From Flammula alnicola (Eukaryota > Basidiomycota > Agaricomycetes > Agaricales > Strophariaceae), in NCBI GenBank assembly GCA_015499995.1, contig JADNRV010000092.1, positions 124,001-188,000 on the forward strand: 64,000 nt of DNA, written 5' to 3'. The notes under the pieces are model-generated. The model worked only from the letters and a program-made list of their open reading frames with translations. It had not been told where the DNA came from and made no database searches. Shown here one piece after another: positions 24,936-37,941 of this stretch. The translations under genes and the position numbers were made by a program. Numbering within the stretch: the first letter of the stretch is position 1; the number at the start of each line of letters is the position of its first letter.

Positions 24936-27900
24936 GTTCTTTCGATCCTTCTACTGTACATATCTCAATCCACAGCGAGGGACCTCGTTTCAAAACATCA
25001 ACTATCAGTGACAACCGCTACGCAAACAATGTTCGCCTTCCTTCCCGCCTGCGCCTCCTGAACACCAACGAACAGCAAGACGAGCAAGACGACACGTCCT
25101 CGCTCAACAGGAGCCTCACCTTGCCCCTGCCCGTCACGGACTCCTCTTCGCGGCGCCCAGGCGCTACGACGAGTAGTAGTAGTAGCACTATACCCAGGAG
25201 GGAATGGACGCCTGGGCAACAAGCCAACGTGGCGATTGGCATGAACATAAGCAACCCCATCCCGCGGACCGGTCCGAATTCGTTAACAGGGTTCGATGAA
25301 TACACTAGTGCAGCTCCGCCTGCATTGGGGTACGGCGGCAGTGATGGTGGTGGTGCTAATGCATACGGTCGGCCTGCTCGGGCGACTCCGCAGGCCACTG
25401 CTGCTAGTTCTTCTAGCGCGTGGTACGAGCAGGAGAAACCGAGAAGCTTGTACCCGCGTCCGCAGATGGGGACGCAAGCGCCGTACGCACCTCCTGAGGT
25501 TGTGCGGCTGGACAGCACGGCATTCGTTCCTGCTGAAGCAAGTGACGACGAACATGAAATCGAGGAGGATATTGGGAATGTGCGTACAACCGTTATTACC
25601 TCAACTATTTGAAAGAGTCTTGTTCCTAATCCTCGCGATGATATTTTGCAGCCTCCTCCAAGTTATGGACACGAGGACACTGCTTCTAACGTGCCAACTC
25701 GGACATACCCGTATTCTGGGTATGCGACACCTACCGCCAACACCGATAGCAGGAGGACCGTGGTCCAACAACAACAGCAGCCTGCTTCCTTCAGGCCAGA
25801 CAGGCCAAGGCACGAATACGAGGACGAGAGCGAGCTCTACACATCGCCCTTCGACTCTGACCCTGAAGACGCCGTCCCGATAGCCCCACAATCCGCTGGC
25901 AGCACCTCAAACTTGAAGCCGGGCACAGCGACGATGCCCAAATCACGCTGGAACCTCCGGCTGCAGTTGCACAACGCGCAGAGCATGCCGTCGCTGCCGA
26001 CAGGTGCTGCTGCCAGTGGCGCTGGCCACTACCCACGTAACGCCTACGCGACCGCCAACGCAGTCCAAGTCCAAGACCAGCAGCAGCAGAGTACCCCCAC
26101 AAATAGACCACCCCACCCCCTCAGCGAAGCCGCCCCGTACCCATACCCCGCAGCAGGGGCAGGGCAGGGGCAGGGCAGGGCCCAGCGTCAGCGTAGACAC
26201 CGACGTCTACAAACACGCGTACAACTACCCGCTTGTGAAGCAGCTCTCGCCCATCGCGGAGCAGGACTACTTCTCCCCCACCGCGGAGACCCCCTCTCCC
26301 GCCTCGCGCTCGGTGTCGTTGCGTTTTGGGGGCGAGGGCGATGGGAGGCAACGGAGTGGGAGTGCGGGGGCGGAGAGTTTGGGTGGGGCGGCCGGGCGGT
26401 GCTTGGCGGTGGCGGTGGTAACGGAGGAGGTATAAAGGAGAAGGGCAGCGACGCAGGGGAGAAAGAGTCCCTCAAGACCCGCACGGCTCGGTACGCACGG
26501 GGTCCGGCGGGTCTGTGGGCACCGCCAGTGGAAATAATACGATCAGCCTGAGTAGAGCAGGGTCGGCGTCGATGAGCGGCGTGCAGAATGCGAGTCCGGT
26601 TGGGAGTCTGGGGTCGGAGATCACGCGTATGTCATTTTCTTGAATCTTCGTGTTTTGCATATAATTATTCTGACTTAACGACAAATTGTTGGTTGGTGTG
26701 TGCAGGACCATCGCCTATATACGCCTCGCCCTTCCTAACGCGCCACCTCAACCGCACCATCTCGCAGACCTCCTCCAAGTCCGACTCACAGTCCTCCATC
26801 TCATCTCAGCTCAAGCTCAGAGTCAAGCGGCACGTGAATCGCAGCCGCCATCCAAGTGTTACCCCCACTATCTGGCAAATCAACAAACGCCCCTACGAAC
26901 ACAGCGAACGGACGCGAGCGCGAGGTCGTACAAACGCCAACGTCAGCGGCGACGAGTGGGACCGGTACGACCCCGACAGGCACGATGTACACCCCGACAT
27001 CGACGCTCCAAATGTCGCCAACGGCGCAAACGCCCGTTTCTCCCCCGGGTATCGTAGTTCCCGCGGTGGTGGTGGTGGGGTCGTTCCTGTAGCGCCTGTG
27101 CCTGCTGTGGGTACGATACAACCGCCCCCGGCGGCGATGCTTACTGCAACCACGCCCACACCCACGCCCGCGCCAGTGCCTCAGAGCCACACCGGCCTCC
27201 CAAAAATACCCTCCCTGCCCGCCATCCCCCCACTCGACCTGCGCTTCTCGCTTCTGGGTTCGGCTGCTGGCCCGCGCGCCAGCAGAGAAATTCAAAGAGA
27301 CAGGGTGTCTAAGAGGTAGTGGTACATGCGCAGGGTGGAGCGGATGCCTGTCATTCCTGGGAGCGAGGAGGGGCCTCCTTATGAGGATCAAGATGACGAC
27401 GAAGAGGGGGATGGGGATGAGAGCACAGAAGGAGAGGATACGAGACGAGGATGGCGAGATGGAACTTGAAGAGGAAGAGGAAGGAGAAGGAGAAGATGAG
27501 TACGACCGCGAATCCCTCCATGCGGATAGTTTCGTCACCGCCGGTACCAACGAAGACGCGGCCGGTGCCGGTGGCGACGTCAACTTCAAGGACAGTGGGC
27601 ACGGGAGCAGTCAACCGCCCAACGAAGATCTCGAGCAGGGCGTGGAGCTCGCGACTCTGGGTAAAAAACGCGATATGGGGCGACAAGTTCGCTGGTGTCG
27701 GTACGCTCGCGCTCCCGAGCGCGCCTGGTTCCGTTTCGGGTTCTTCACGGTCGGATAAGGGGGCAGGCGCTCCTGGCGCAGGAGGGGCAGCGAGCGCACC
27801 TGGCTCGACGACAGGCGAGTCATTCATCTACCGACGCTGGGAGCGCGACGCCGCCCTCGGCTTGGGGGGCATGTCCTCCTCACCCACAACGTTCCGCGCC

Positions 27901-28724
27901 AAAGGCCCTAATTCGCGATGGCCATTCCACTTCACCTCGCCCGCTTCGTCTCTCACGCCCGCATTTTGGGCGTTCTGGCTAGGCTTCGTCTTCCCGGTGC
28001 TGTGGCTCGTGGGCGGGTGGCACTTCACGAACGCGGGGAGCTCCGCCGCGCGTGTCCGTGTGGGAGTGGTATTTCTGGAGCTCTACGTGCAGCGTGGGCG
28101 GGTGGTGTAGGGCAGTCGGGGATAGGGTGTTTGGGTGCTGTGCAGGGAGGAGGAGAAGGGGGCAGAGGCGAATAATTAAGAAGGCACGAGGGGAAGTACG
28201 GATAGTGCGGCGAATGGTGGAGGGCAGGGCAGCAGCAGCAAAGGAGAAGAGGGAAGAGGCGGAGCAGCTCGCAGACGCAGGCACGTGCGGGGATGGTGTA
28301 TCCGGCGCTTCCGCGGTGGGTGGCGGAGAAGCAGAGTACGGACGATGGCGGATGCGGTTGAACGACCCCAAGCGGTCGTTAAGGGGCATATCGTTCGGGT
28401 ACCCGTTCATAGCACGTCCTCCGACGTCGCAGGACTCGTCTGCCCCCGCTGGTGTGCCATCGCAGTCATCTCCGTCGGTGTTCGGTCGGATTCTGAAGCG
28501 TGTTGGGTTGTACTCGGCAAGCCCAATAGGGTCCTGGATTTACTGTACGGAGTGAAGCTGATGGAGGTGCGCGGTCGACCGGAGAGTGGACGACGGATGT
28601 TGACCCTTGGATCCAGCGGTGCCGATACGTGTTCTGCTATGGCTTAGCGCTCCTTGCGGTGGGACTGTGTACGGCGTCGGCGTATTTGATTGTAGTGAGC
28701 ACGAGGGGGATAGGGCAGGAATAG
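24936..28724 (+). pseudogene. Ser/Pro-rich protein with two C-terminal membrane segments; many frameshifts
   Basis: A long, GC-rich coding region read in three alternating frames. Exons start after an acceptor CACAG at 24935 with SFDPSTVHISIHSEGPRFKT, then Ser/Pro/Gln-rich disordered sequence, an intron at about 25580-25652, and further low-complexity sequence. TM1 is FWAFWLGFVFPVLWLVGGWHF (about 27,965-28,030); then come RLNDPKRSLRGISFGYPF and RVLDLLYGVKLMEVRGRPES, and TM2 near 28,630-28,695 (YVFCYGLALLAVGLCTASAYL), stop at 28722-28724. Conserved ends show a real gene family, seen in basidiomycetes as hypothetical membrane proteins; the function is unknown to me. Frame changes near 26,185, 26,500, 26,840, 27,080, around 27,300-27,800, 28,150 and 28,603 mean it is either decayed or badly called. 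The shift at 28,603 is proven by the second copy at 44,261. Confidence 0.6.
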
Positions 28725-30461
28725 GACCTTTTCGCTTTGTATTTGCTTTGTGTTGCTTTCGTGATTCTTCGTTTTCGTCGTTTTCGTTGACTGCTTTCCA
28801 TGACCATACTGTATCTATGCTTTGTACATAGAAACTCATATGGAACATGCGGCGATCTGTAAAATAGGTGGAAACAGAGCTGCGGCCTTGAAGGGAGTCG
28901 GAACCGGACAGCGATAATTGTGCTCTTTTTTGAGAGGACGACGTTGAGGTCGAACATTGAAGACAGACGACCGGAGGCAGAAAGGAAGGACGCGCGAGTA
29001 CTGGGAAAAAGGGTCACGTGCTTCGCGCCACACACGAAATTCACGATGACTCTGAGTTTGCTCTGAGTACTTAGTCTCTGACTTCAAGCTTGCGGAACAT
29101 CGGAGTCTTGCCTAATCCTTGCCCATCGTTCAGCTCAGCCATTCGCTTGCAGATTCTGGGAGGCCGGAGTGGTTCAGAGAGGTGTGAAATGGCAAGTAAT
29201 GTTATTCTTCAAGGATGTTGATTCTTTTTAGGACCTCTGCGACCGATCAAGCTTTCAAGCTTCAAGTGCGTCGCTGCTCTCTCTGACGTGCTTATTGCTA
29301 GTTTTCAGTTTTCCGATGCACTCCTAATTTATGCGGATCAAGAATGCGTCATGCAAGATTTGCCGTTGTTGCTTATGCTTGCTAGATTTTGCCATTGCTG
29401 CTCATGCGCAATGTGCTGCTGCTGCTTACCGCTCAACATTGCTGTTCAGGGCCCAGACGAATTGCTGCTGCCCTGCTTATGCTCGCCGAACTGCTTGCGC
29501 TCACGCTCGGAGCTTGCTTGCTTAATGGACGAAACGCATCCTCAAACGTCAAGTGCTGACTTCAAGAGCTTGTGCCCATCTCAAAGGTGGCCAAGACAAT
29601 GCAACCAAGACAGTTCCCAATACACGCTAAGTGGTCGTATACTCATTTCATCTCCCTGGGCTCTGTAGATCCTACGTACTGTTGCGAATTGTATGATGGC
29701 AACGTAAGCATAAAGCATCGCCAAAATCGTTGGCTATTTAGGTCCGGGTAATGCGTAAAACAACCTCTTTTACTAGGTCTGGACAAAAATAAAGCAATTT
29801 TTGAGATTTTTCAGTGCTTTAAGACATCTATCTAGCTATCTACAAGGTCTTTCCAGCTCCTGCCGTCATCTCTATAGGCCCAGATATTTTCTGTCGTCTC
29901 TTGAGGCTGGAACATACCATCTACCTCATTACAGATTCCGTGACATGCAAAACCGGCCCTCGGTGCAAAGGCCGCCTTCTCCTTGACATCTTGCTCATCA
30001 AGACCGAAAGAGAGTCGATGCGGTGGTACACCTTTTGTCGGCGGCATGATGATGTGCTTGGATGGGATGAAAGTTCAAATTCAAGTCGAGTCAGGATCTG
30101 TTGGCACCCCCCTTCTCCCAAGTGCAAATAGTCGAATATCAGGTGTAAATTGTAAAGACTTATATTTTAGAGACTTTCGAAATAAATGTTAATTCAATTT
30201 ACAAACTACTTATGCAACATCTAGACTACTGCAGAACCCCCACGCGAGCAAGCGCCTCGTTGCCCACCCGGGAACCTGTAATGTGTAATGCAACCCTGTT
30301 GCCCAACCCGGACCTTTTTGATGGGGGGGGGGGTAACGCACCTCGAGGCGTTGCCACCATACCATTCGCAGCAGTGATAGAGGCCGTTTAAGCGCCCGTG
30401 CCTTATCGATAGCACATCGAACGATCGATGCTCCCACGCCTCTTGAGTCTTGACCACTGCC
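28725..30461. other. Intergenic stretch
   Basis: 3' flank of the membrane-protein gene and promoter side of the helicase gene. A TGC-rich simple stretch lies at about 29,350-29,520. An 11-G homopolymer lies at 30,323-30,333, and a GTTGCCCA(A)CCCGG motif occurs twice near 30,260-30,310. No gene recognised. Confidence 0.45.
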
Positions 30462-33400
30462 ATGGCCGCCAACGACCAGCGCAGTGCACGACTCAACCGA
30501 CTATTAGACACAGTCTTAAAAGGTAAAACCGATCTAGGGACACCTACGCAATGCAAGCAGTTTATCGAGGCTATCTGTATCAGCCAGACCCACCGCTTTG
30601 TATCGAAAACATCATCATCAGCCCACACGGTATTTCCTCTATCCAGGCGGCTATCCGCACTGACGTCTCGGTCAGCGGTCTCAACGAGCACGGCGTTAAT
30701 CTGCTGTCTTACATCCAGGCGCCAGCAATCAAGACCCTCAGCGCGGACAATTCTTGACCCGCATTCTCAATGCCATCGTCGAGTCATCGAGCTTTTGGAT
30801 GGCTTTCACCGCTGCATTCAAAGAGCGAAAACTCACAGAAGCCGGTCATAAATGCTTCGCCTGGGCTCTCCTCCATCTTATCCAGATACCTACCGAAACT
30901 GTCTCGCCCCACCTCACCCTTGCCAAGGAAGTCGAGCCTCTCCTTCTCGGATCCCCATATATCGATGTTCGGAATTTGGGGCAAAAAATCAAACATACAA
31001 TCTCTGTCTCATCGTCATCGCCGTCCACCACAACAGCGCAGGACGATATCACCCCAGGGGGCAGACATGATAACGACTTTCTCGAGTTTCGTGATATCGC
31101 CATTTTGCCCACTGCCGACGAGCTTGCGTCGACTGAGGCGCCTTTCTTACGACCAAGTGCGGCGTTGGATGACCCGCACACGGAAGAGAACAGGGAAGCG
31201 CTGTACCTAGACAACCAGTTTCGGTTGCTGCGAGAGGATATGATTTACGAGATGAGGGAGGAGTTGCAGATGCTCTGGGTCCTCAAAGGGCAAAAAGCAT
31301 CGCGGTTTGTGGTGGAGGGGCTGTATCTCCTCGATTGCGATCTGGGGAACTCGGCTCGCCGGAACAGATTGTCCTTGTCCTTCAGTGTCAAAACGAGCTC
31401 CCCCAGTTCCATAAGATGAAACCCGCCAAACGCAAAGACTGGCTGAAAGCCACCCTCGCTTCCTGAAGCATCAATCCCTCACGTCCCTCATTGTTGACGG
31501 CGAGGTCTTGGCCTTCCCGACCATACGTCGCGAGGAGGACTTGCTCGTGAAGAGCAAACCGCAGATTGTGCTCGAATTAGAGGGGGAGATGGCCATACAG
31601 AAGCTTCTGCTCCGGATGGAGTCGGCCACACACGTGAAGCTCATCCAAATCGATGTTGCTGTCTTCGCCTACGAACCTGTCCTTAATGCCCTGAAGGGCA
31701 TGAAGGTCCTTCCTCTCTCCACCGAGCTATTGTACTGGAAGGAAGGTTCAGCGCCCGGTCAGTTGACGCTTCCACGCAAGCTGAAAGTGGTCGTCGACTA
31801 CATGAAAGCCCTTCGCGGAGTCGATATTGGGACGTTGGTTGGTTTGAAGAAGTCGTCAGGCTCGACCCCGCTCAGGAAAGATCTCTCATCAATGGTTTGA
31901 CACAAAATTTATCTATCATCCAAGGTCCACCCGGTAAGTTTTTGATCATGATAGCATTGATAATGAGGGTGTGAACTCGGATTGCAGGAACTGGAAAGTC
32001 TTTCATCGGCGCATTACTTGCCAATTCATCCACGAACTCTCCGACCTCAAGATTCTCGTTGTTTGTTACACTAACCATGCTCTCGATCAATTCTGGAGGA
32101 CCTTCTTGACGTCGGCATATCTTCCACGTCAATGGTTCGCATCGGTGGGAAGTCGACAACCCGCACGGAGCCAATGCTTATTCGGAATCAGAAAACGGAC
32201 TTCCGCTTTTCTCGAGGAGACCATGCCATTATCAATGAGAAAAAGGCCGAGATCGAGACTCGAGCCACGAGTTTGACCTCTGCATTTAAGCGATATCTCC
32301 AGTCATCAACTGGGGATGCTGTCCTCATGAGCTACCTGGAATTCGAGGAAGAAGATTTCTATTCTGCATTCAAGGTACCTAGCTGGATGATGGGATGAAG
32401 GCGGTGGGCAGGCTGGACGTGTAGCGAATGATTTTACTTGATCATTGGTGGCGACGAGGCGGACATCCTGGAATCTTCTCTGAGCACCGAACGTCCAGGA
32501 GGCTCATGAGATTTGGTCATTGCCAAAGGATTCTCGCAGGCTATCGTCATCAGTGGGTGGAGAAAATTCGTAGAGAGGAGGTGGAGGGTTGTACAAGACG
32601 GCGTCTCTGTACAACAACATCGTGGATGAGTTGGACAGGAAGTTCAAAGAGAAGGACGGATATATTCTGAAGAGCAAGAGGATCATCGGATGCACGACGA
32701 CTGCGGCAGCAAATACACTCGTAATATCCACGAAGCTGCTCCAGACGTCGTGCTTGTTGAAGAAGCTGGCGAGATTTTGGAGAGTCACGTCATCACCGCG
32801 CTTGGACATGCTGCCAAGCAGCTTATTCTCATCGGTGATCACAAGTACGCTCCATAATTACTCGTTCATATGTTTACTGATAAATGTCCTGCAGGCAGTT
32901 GCGTCCGAAAGTCAACAACTATAAGCTAACAGTTGAGAAAGGCGAAGGCTACGACCTTAATATGTCCTCTTCGAGCGCCTCGTGCTGAAAGGCTATCCGC
33001 ACGACACTCTTGTTTCTCAGCACCGAATGCGACCGAGATTTCTTCATGATCCGCCATCTCACTTATCCTGACCTTCAGGATGCTCCCGAAACAAGGGCCG
33101 CCTGACTTCGCGGGTGCAGGACAAATAATCTTCATCAATCACGATCATCCTGAAGATGAATTACTTAACGTCGCCGACATGCGGGATATGGGGTCAAAGT
33201 CCTCCAAGCAAAATCTGTACGAAGCGAGGATGGTCCTCAAGATCGTGAGATATCTGGCTCAGCAGGGGTATGGTACGGACAAGATGGTTGTTTTGACACC
33301 GTACTTGGGCCAGCTACGCAAGCTGCAGGATGAACTCAAAACGGAGAACGATCCAGTCTCAACGATCTTGATTCGTATGATCTTATTCGTGCGGGCTTGT

Positions 33401-36400
33401 TACACCAGGAGCTGCGAAACGACAAGCGAAACTGAAGCTTGCCACTATCGGTAAATTTTCTAGTTTCATGCTTTCAACGCAAATTCTAAGATATCTGTAG
33501 ATAACTACCAGGGCGAGGAGAGCGACATCGTTATAGCCTCCTTGACCCGAAGCAACGCTAGCAACGACATCGGTTTCATGACAGCGCCCGAACGTCTCAA
33601 CGTGCTACTCTCCCGCGCCCGGAATGGCATTATAATGATCGGTGATTCTAACACATTCACGAAGTCGAAGAAAGGCGGTGCACTATGGCAAAAGTTCTTT
33701 GCGCACATTCAAGGTCATGTCTACGACGGGTTTCCGGTCAAGTGCGAACAGCATCCCCAGCGCAAAGCCCTCTTGTCTTCCGAGGTGCAATTCGAGCAGC
33801 ATTGTCCAGATGGTGGTTGTGCTGAACCTTGGTACATGTCATGATTTTGGTCACATTTCGATCTTCCTCTCTAACTACATATCGTTGACAGTGGGCGGCC
33901 TTGGGCTGTGGGCTTCACAAGTGCCCTTCAAAATGTCATCAATTATACGACCATTCAAGATGCGCTGCGAGGAGATCATACCCATGACGTGTCCGAAAGG
34001 CCACTACCAATCGAAGAAGTGCTTTGAACCGTCCTTCCGGGGTGCAAGAAATGCGACCGGGAAACCAAGGTGCGGAGCTGAGCGCCAGAAGGAATTTGCC
34101 CGTCAGCAAAAACGCGACGAGGAGGAGGCGGAGCATTTACGAAAGAAGAAAGAGATAGACGAGCAGGTGGCGGAACAGCAACAGCTTCGTCGTGATGCGC
34201 AGCTGAAAGACGAGCGAGAGAACGAGATTCGGCAGAAGTTGGCTGATCTCGAGGAAATGAAATCGATGGACCATTTACCCGGCCCATCATCAAGCATGAA
34301 CATGCCATCGTCCCAAGTCCCTGATCCCTCGTTTTCCGCACCCAGTGGCGCCCTTCCCACAGAGTACGGCTCAGACCCCCGCTCCTCCGCCACAGTCTGT
34401 CCCGCTGCATTGGCGCCCTCTCTCTTTCGGAAGCTGAATGGCAACGCAGAAGACAATTGAGGGTGTTGTCAATTCTTCTGTGATTCCATAATGGAGATGA
34501 CGGGTCTCGAGGATGTCAAATCACAAGTTCTTCAGATTCTGGATAAGATCGAGTCAGAAATCGGCAGGGTGCGTCATTTGACAAGGATCGGTACAATGTT
34601 ACTCTCCTTGGGAACCCAGGAACAGGTGCGTGCTTGCTCCTGTAGTCAACTCACAAGATTTCTAATATGACCTCCAGGAAAGACGACGGTAGCCCGCCAT
34701 TATGCCAAGTTTCTTGCTTCGGTCAGAGTTCTTCCTGGAAATGCCTTTGAGGAGACGACTGGCTCTCGGCTCGCCGATGACGGCGTCAAGGGTGCAAAGG
34801 CTTTGCTTGAGAAGGTCATCAATGCTGGCGGTGGTGCGATCTTTGTCGACGAGGCGTACCAGCTGGCCTCCCAACACAACTTCCAGGGATCCCAAGTCCT
34901 CGATTTCCTCCTTGCTGAGATGGAAAACAACGTTGGCAAGGTTGTCTTCATTCTTGCCGGCTACAACAAGCAGATGGAGAAATTCTTCGAACACAATCCA
35001 GGCCTGACCAGTCGGGTCCCATATCGGTTTCAGTTCAAGGATTATACTGATGACGACTTCGCTCGATGCTAGAGAAAATGATCCACCGCAAATACGGTGG
35101 TCGTATGAAGGTGGAGGATGGTATTCATGGTCTTTATGGTAGGATTGCTGTCCGTCGTCTAGGCCGGGGTCGTGGTCGCGATGGCTTTGGTAACGCTCGG
35201 GCTTTGGAGAACTTACTTGCGACTATCTCGGTCGGCAGAGTCGAGAATTTCCAAGGCGCGCCGGAGCGGTTCTCGTCCTGACGAGTTTTACTCATCAAGG
35301 AGGATCTCATTGGTCCGACCATCGACTGCTATTCTGGAAAGCAAGAGTTGGAAGAAGCTCCAGACACTCATGGTCTTCCATCTGTCAAGCGCTCAATACA
35401 GGATTTGTACGATATGATTCTGGGGAACTACACCCGCGAACTGAAGGAGCAAGAACCACTGGCAGTTTCCCTGAACCGCGCCTTCATAGGCTCACCTGGA
35501 ACGGGAAAAACAACTGTCGCTAAGCTATATGGGAGTATTCTGGCTGACCTTGGCCTGTTAAGTAACGAAGAAGGTGAGGTCTTATGCTGCATTTATAAAC
35601 GCAAAGTTGACTCTGTTACAGTGGTGACGAAGAACCCAGCTGACTTCATCGGAAACGCCCTGGGAGTATCCGAGAGCAACACCAAGGCCATCCTTGCAAA
35701 CACGATTGGAAAGGTTTTGATTATCGACGAGGTAAGAACACATCTCTTTGCGAGTAAGAGCCTTATTTCATCTCCTATTTTCCCAGGCATATATGCTTTA
35801 TGGTGCTGGTGCAACTGGCCAGCAGAATGACCCATACAAAACTGCTGTAATCGACACCTTGGTCGCAGAGGTACAAAGCACACTTGGCGAGGACCGTTGT
35901 GTTCTTCTCTTGGATACGAAAAGGAAATGAGAGAAATGTTTCAGGTATGTAACAACACAATCCAACGTCGCCTAAGATCTAACGTCTGCGCTTAAAGAAC
36001 GTGAACCCAGGTAATTCTTGTCTGCATGTTGAAGTTACTCGTTACTCATTAGCAATTTAAGGTCTCAGTCGACGCTTTGCCATCGAAGACGCTTTCATGT
36101 TTGAGGACTTCAGCTCTGACGAGCTCTTGGAAATCCTCAATCTGAAACTCGCACAACAGAACCTCGATGCTACCCTGAAGCCAAGAAGGTCGCACTGGAA
36201 GTCCTTGAACGATCCAGTGAGTAATTATCAGAACTTCAGTGATGCATGTCTCATGCGTCGCAGAAAAACGTCCGAACTTTGGTAATGGAGGCGAAGTTGA
36301 GAATCTTCTCAGCAACGCGAAAAAGAATTATACCACCCGTAACCGAGGAAAATCCGATGCTTTTGACGCCATCGTGTTCCAACCTGTGGATTTCGATCCT

Positions 36401-37941
36401 AAATTCGATCGTGCGCATCACGCAGGTGACAAACTCGCTGAACTCTTCAAGGACGTTGTCGGTTGCGACGAGATCGTGAAGAAGCTCCGAACCTTTCAAA
36501 AGACAGCTCTTTCGGCGGCGAGAAGAGGAGAAAGTGTTGGTGATCTTGTGCCGACTACTTTCGTGTTCAAGGGTCCACCAGGTTCGTGATTCTTACACCA
36601 AGTCTAGATTTTCGCAGCTGAACAGTATAAGGTACCGGCAAGACCACTACCGCTCGCAAGATGGGCGAAGTGTATTTTGATATGGGGCTTCTCGCTCAAG
36701 CCACCGTCCATGATTGTTCCGCCTCCGACATTGTGGCCCAATATGTTGGGCAGACTGGTCCGCTTGTCCGGAAGACATTCGAGAAGGCTCTCGGACAAGT
36801 TCTCTTCATCGACGAGGCGTACAGATTGAAAGATGGTCCATTTGCCAAAGAAGCCACGGACGAGATTGTCTCTCTCCTCACCGACGAGCACTACAAGGGC
36901 AAGATCATCGTCATCCTTGCCGGCTACGACAACGACATCAATGAGCTCCTCGCTGTCAACAGGGGGTTGTCCAGTCGTTTCACCGAGGAGGTTATCTTCG
37001 TCAATCTGCGTCCGGAGGAATGCCTACAGATCCTGGAAAAAGAAATGCAGAAGAAGAATGTTTCCTTACCGGGCTTAGAGGATCGGTCCAGCGCTCTTTC
37101 GTGCGCTCTTTCAAAGATCTTCGTCGATTTCTCGTCGCTCGAATCGTGGGGAAACGCACGAGACGTGCTGACGCTCGCTAAGAAGCTCGTTGGTCTCGCA
37201 TTGCAGGAGGATGACGGTACAGGGGGAAAGGATTCGTCGCTGATCCTGGACCCGACCAAGGCCATCCAAGCTGCCCAGGATATGCTAAGCACTCGAAGCG
37301 AAAGGCAGCCCTCTACCACACTGCAACAACCTTTCAATCTCAACAATCCGTTGTTCGCGCCCTCTCCTCCATTGACCGCTACCCCGCTCGTCACGAAGAC
37401 CGCGGTCAAAAGCAATATCGCCCAGCCTCCTCCGAAGCAGCAGCTGAAAACACCGGAATCAGCAGAAGATGCTCGCGATGATGGGGTATCGGATGCTGTC
37501 TGGTCGGAGCTTCAGATGGCCAAGGCAGCATCTGCCTTGGAAGAGAAGAGAGTCAAGGACGAGATTGCAGCAAACGAGCGTGCAGTTCGCGAAGCAGCCG
37601 AACGTGAACAAGCAGAGCGTCTGCAGCTCGAGGCATTGGAATTGTCATTGGCGCTGGAAAAGGATCGTGCGAAGCAAGAAGAGCTGAAGCGGCAGAGGGA
37701 AGCTCAACGGTTGAAGGAGATAGCAGCACAACGGCAACGAGAACAACTCGAAGCTGCGTTGAAGGCTCGTCGGGAGGCGGATGCGACGGCTAGGAAGCAG
37801 GAAGTGCAGGTTCAGGCTAAGCTACGGCAGATGGGTGTTTGTGTGGCAGGATATCGATGGATAAACGTTGGTTCGGGATATAGATGCGCTGGGGGATCCA
37901 CTTTATCAGTAACGGGCAGCTTGGTATCTAGGGCGAAGTGA
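30462..37941 (+). CDS. NFX1-type SF1 helicase fused to three CbbX-like AAA+ domains; many frameshifts
   Basis: A giant protein (about 2,000+ residues if intact). It starts MAANDQRSARLNRLLDT at 30462. SF1 (UPF1-like) helicase motifs: QGPPG|TGKS across an intron at 31,935-31,986; VLVEEAGE near 32,753; GDHKQLRPK across an intron; QHRMRP at 33,018; NYQGEESD near 33,504; ERLNVLLSRAR near 33,590. A Cys-rich NFX1-like part follows (IPMTCPKGHYQSKKCFEP). Three AAA+ modules of the CbxX/CfqX type come next: Walker A GNPGTG|KTT at 34,609-34,690, GSPGTGKTT at 35,489 and GPPG|TGKTT at 36,571-36,650, with Walker B IFVDEAY, VLIIDE|AY and VLFIDEAY. A Glu/Arg/Gln-rich coiled coil and MGVCVAGYRW close the protein. 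The helicase half resembles ZNFX1 and fission-yeast Hrr1 (RNA silencing). Frameshifts near 32,025, 32,970, 34,040, 34,080, 35,065 and 37,898 disrupt it; correcting the last gives the end GGSHFISNGQLGI with a stop at 37,929-37,931. Confidence 0.75.

Noticed and set aside
30323..30333. Run of 11 G, possible G-quadruplex
   Set aside because: A single homopolymer run; length may be a sequencing artefact.
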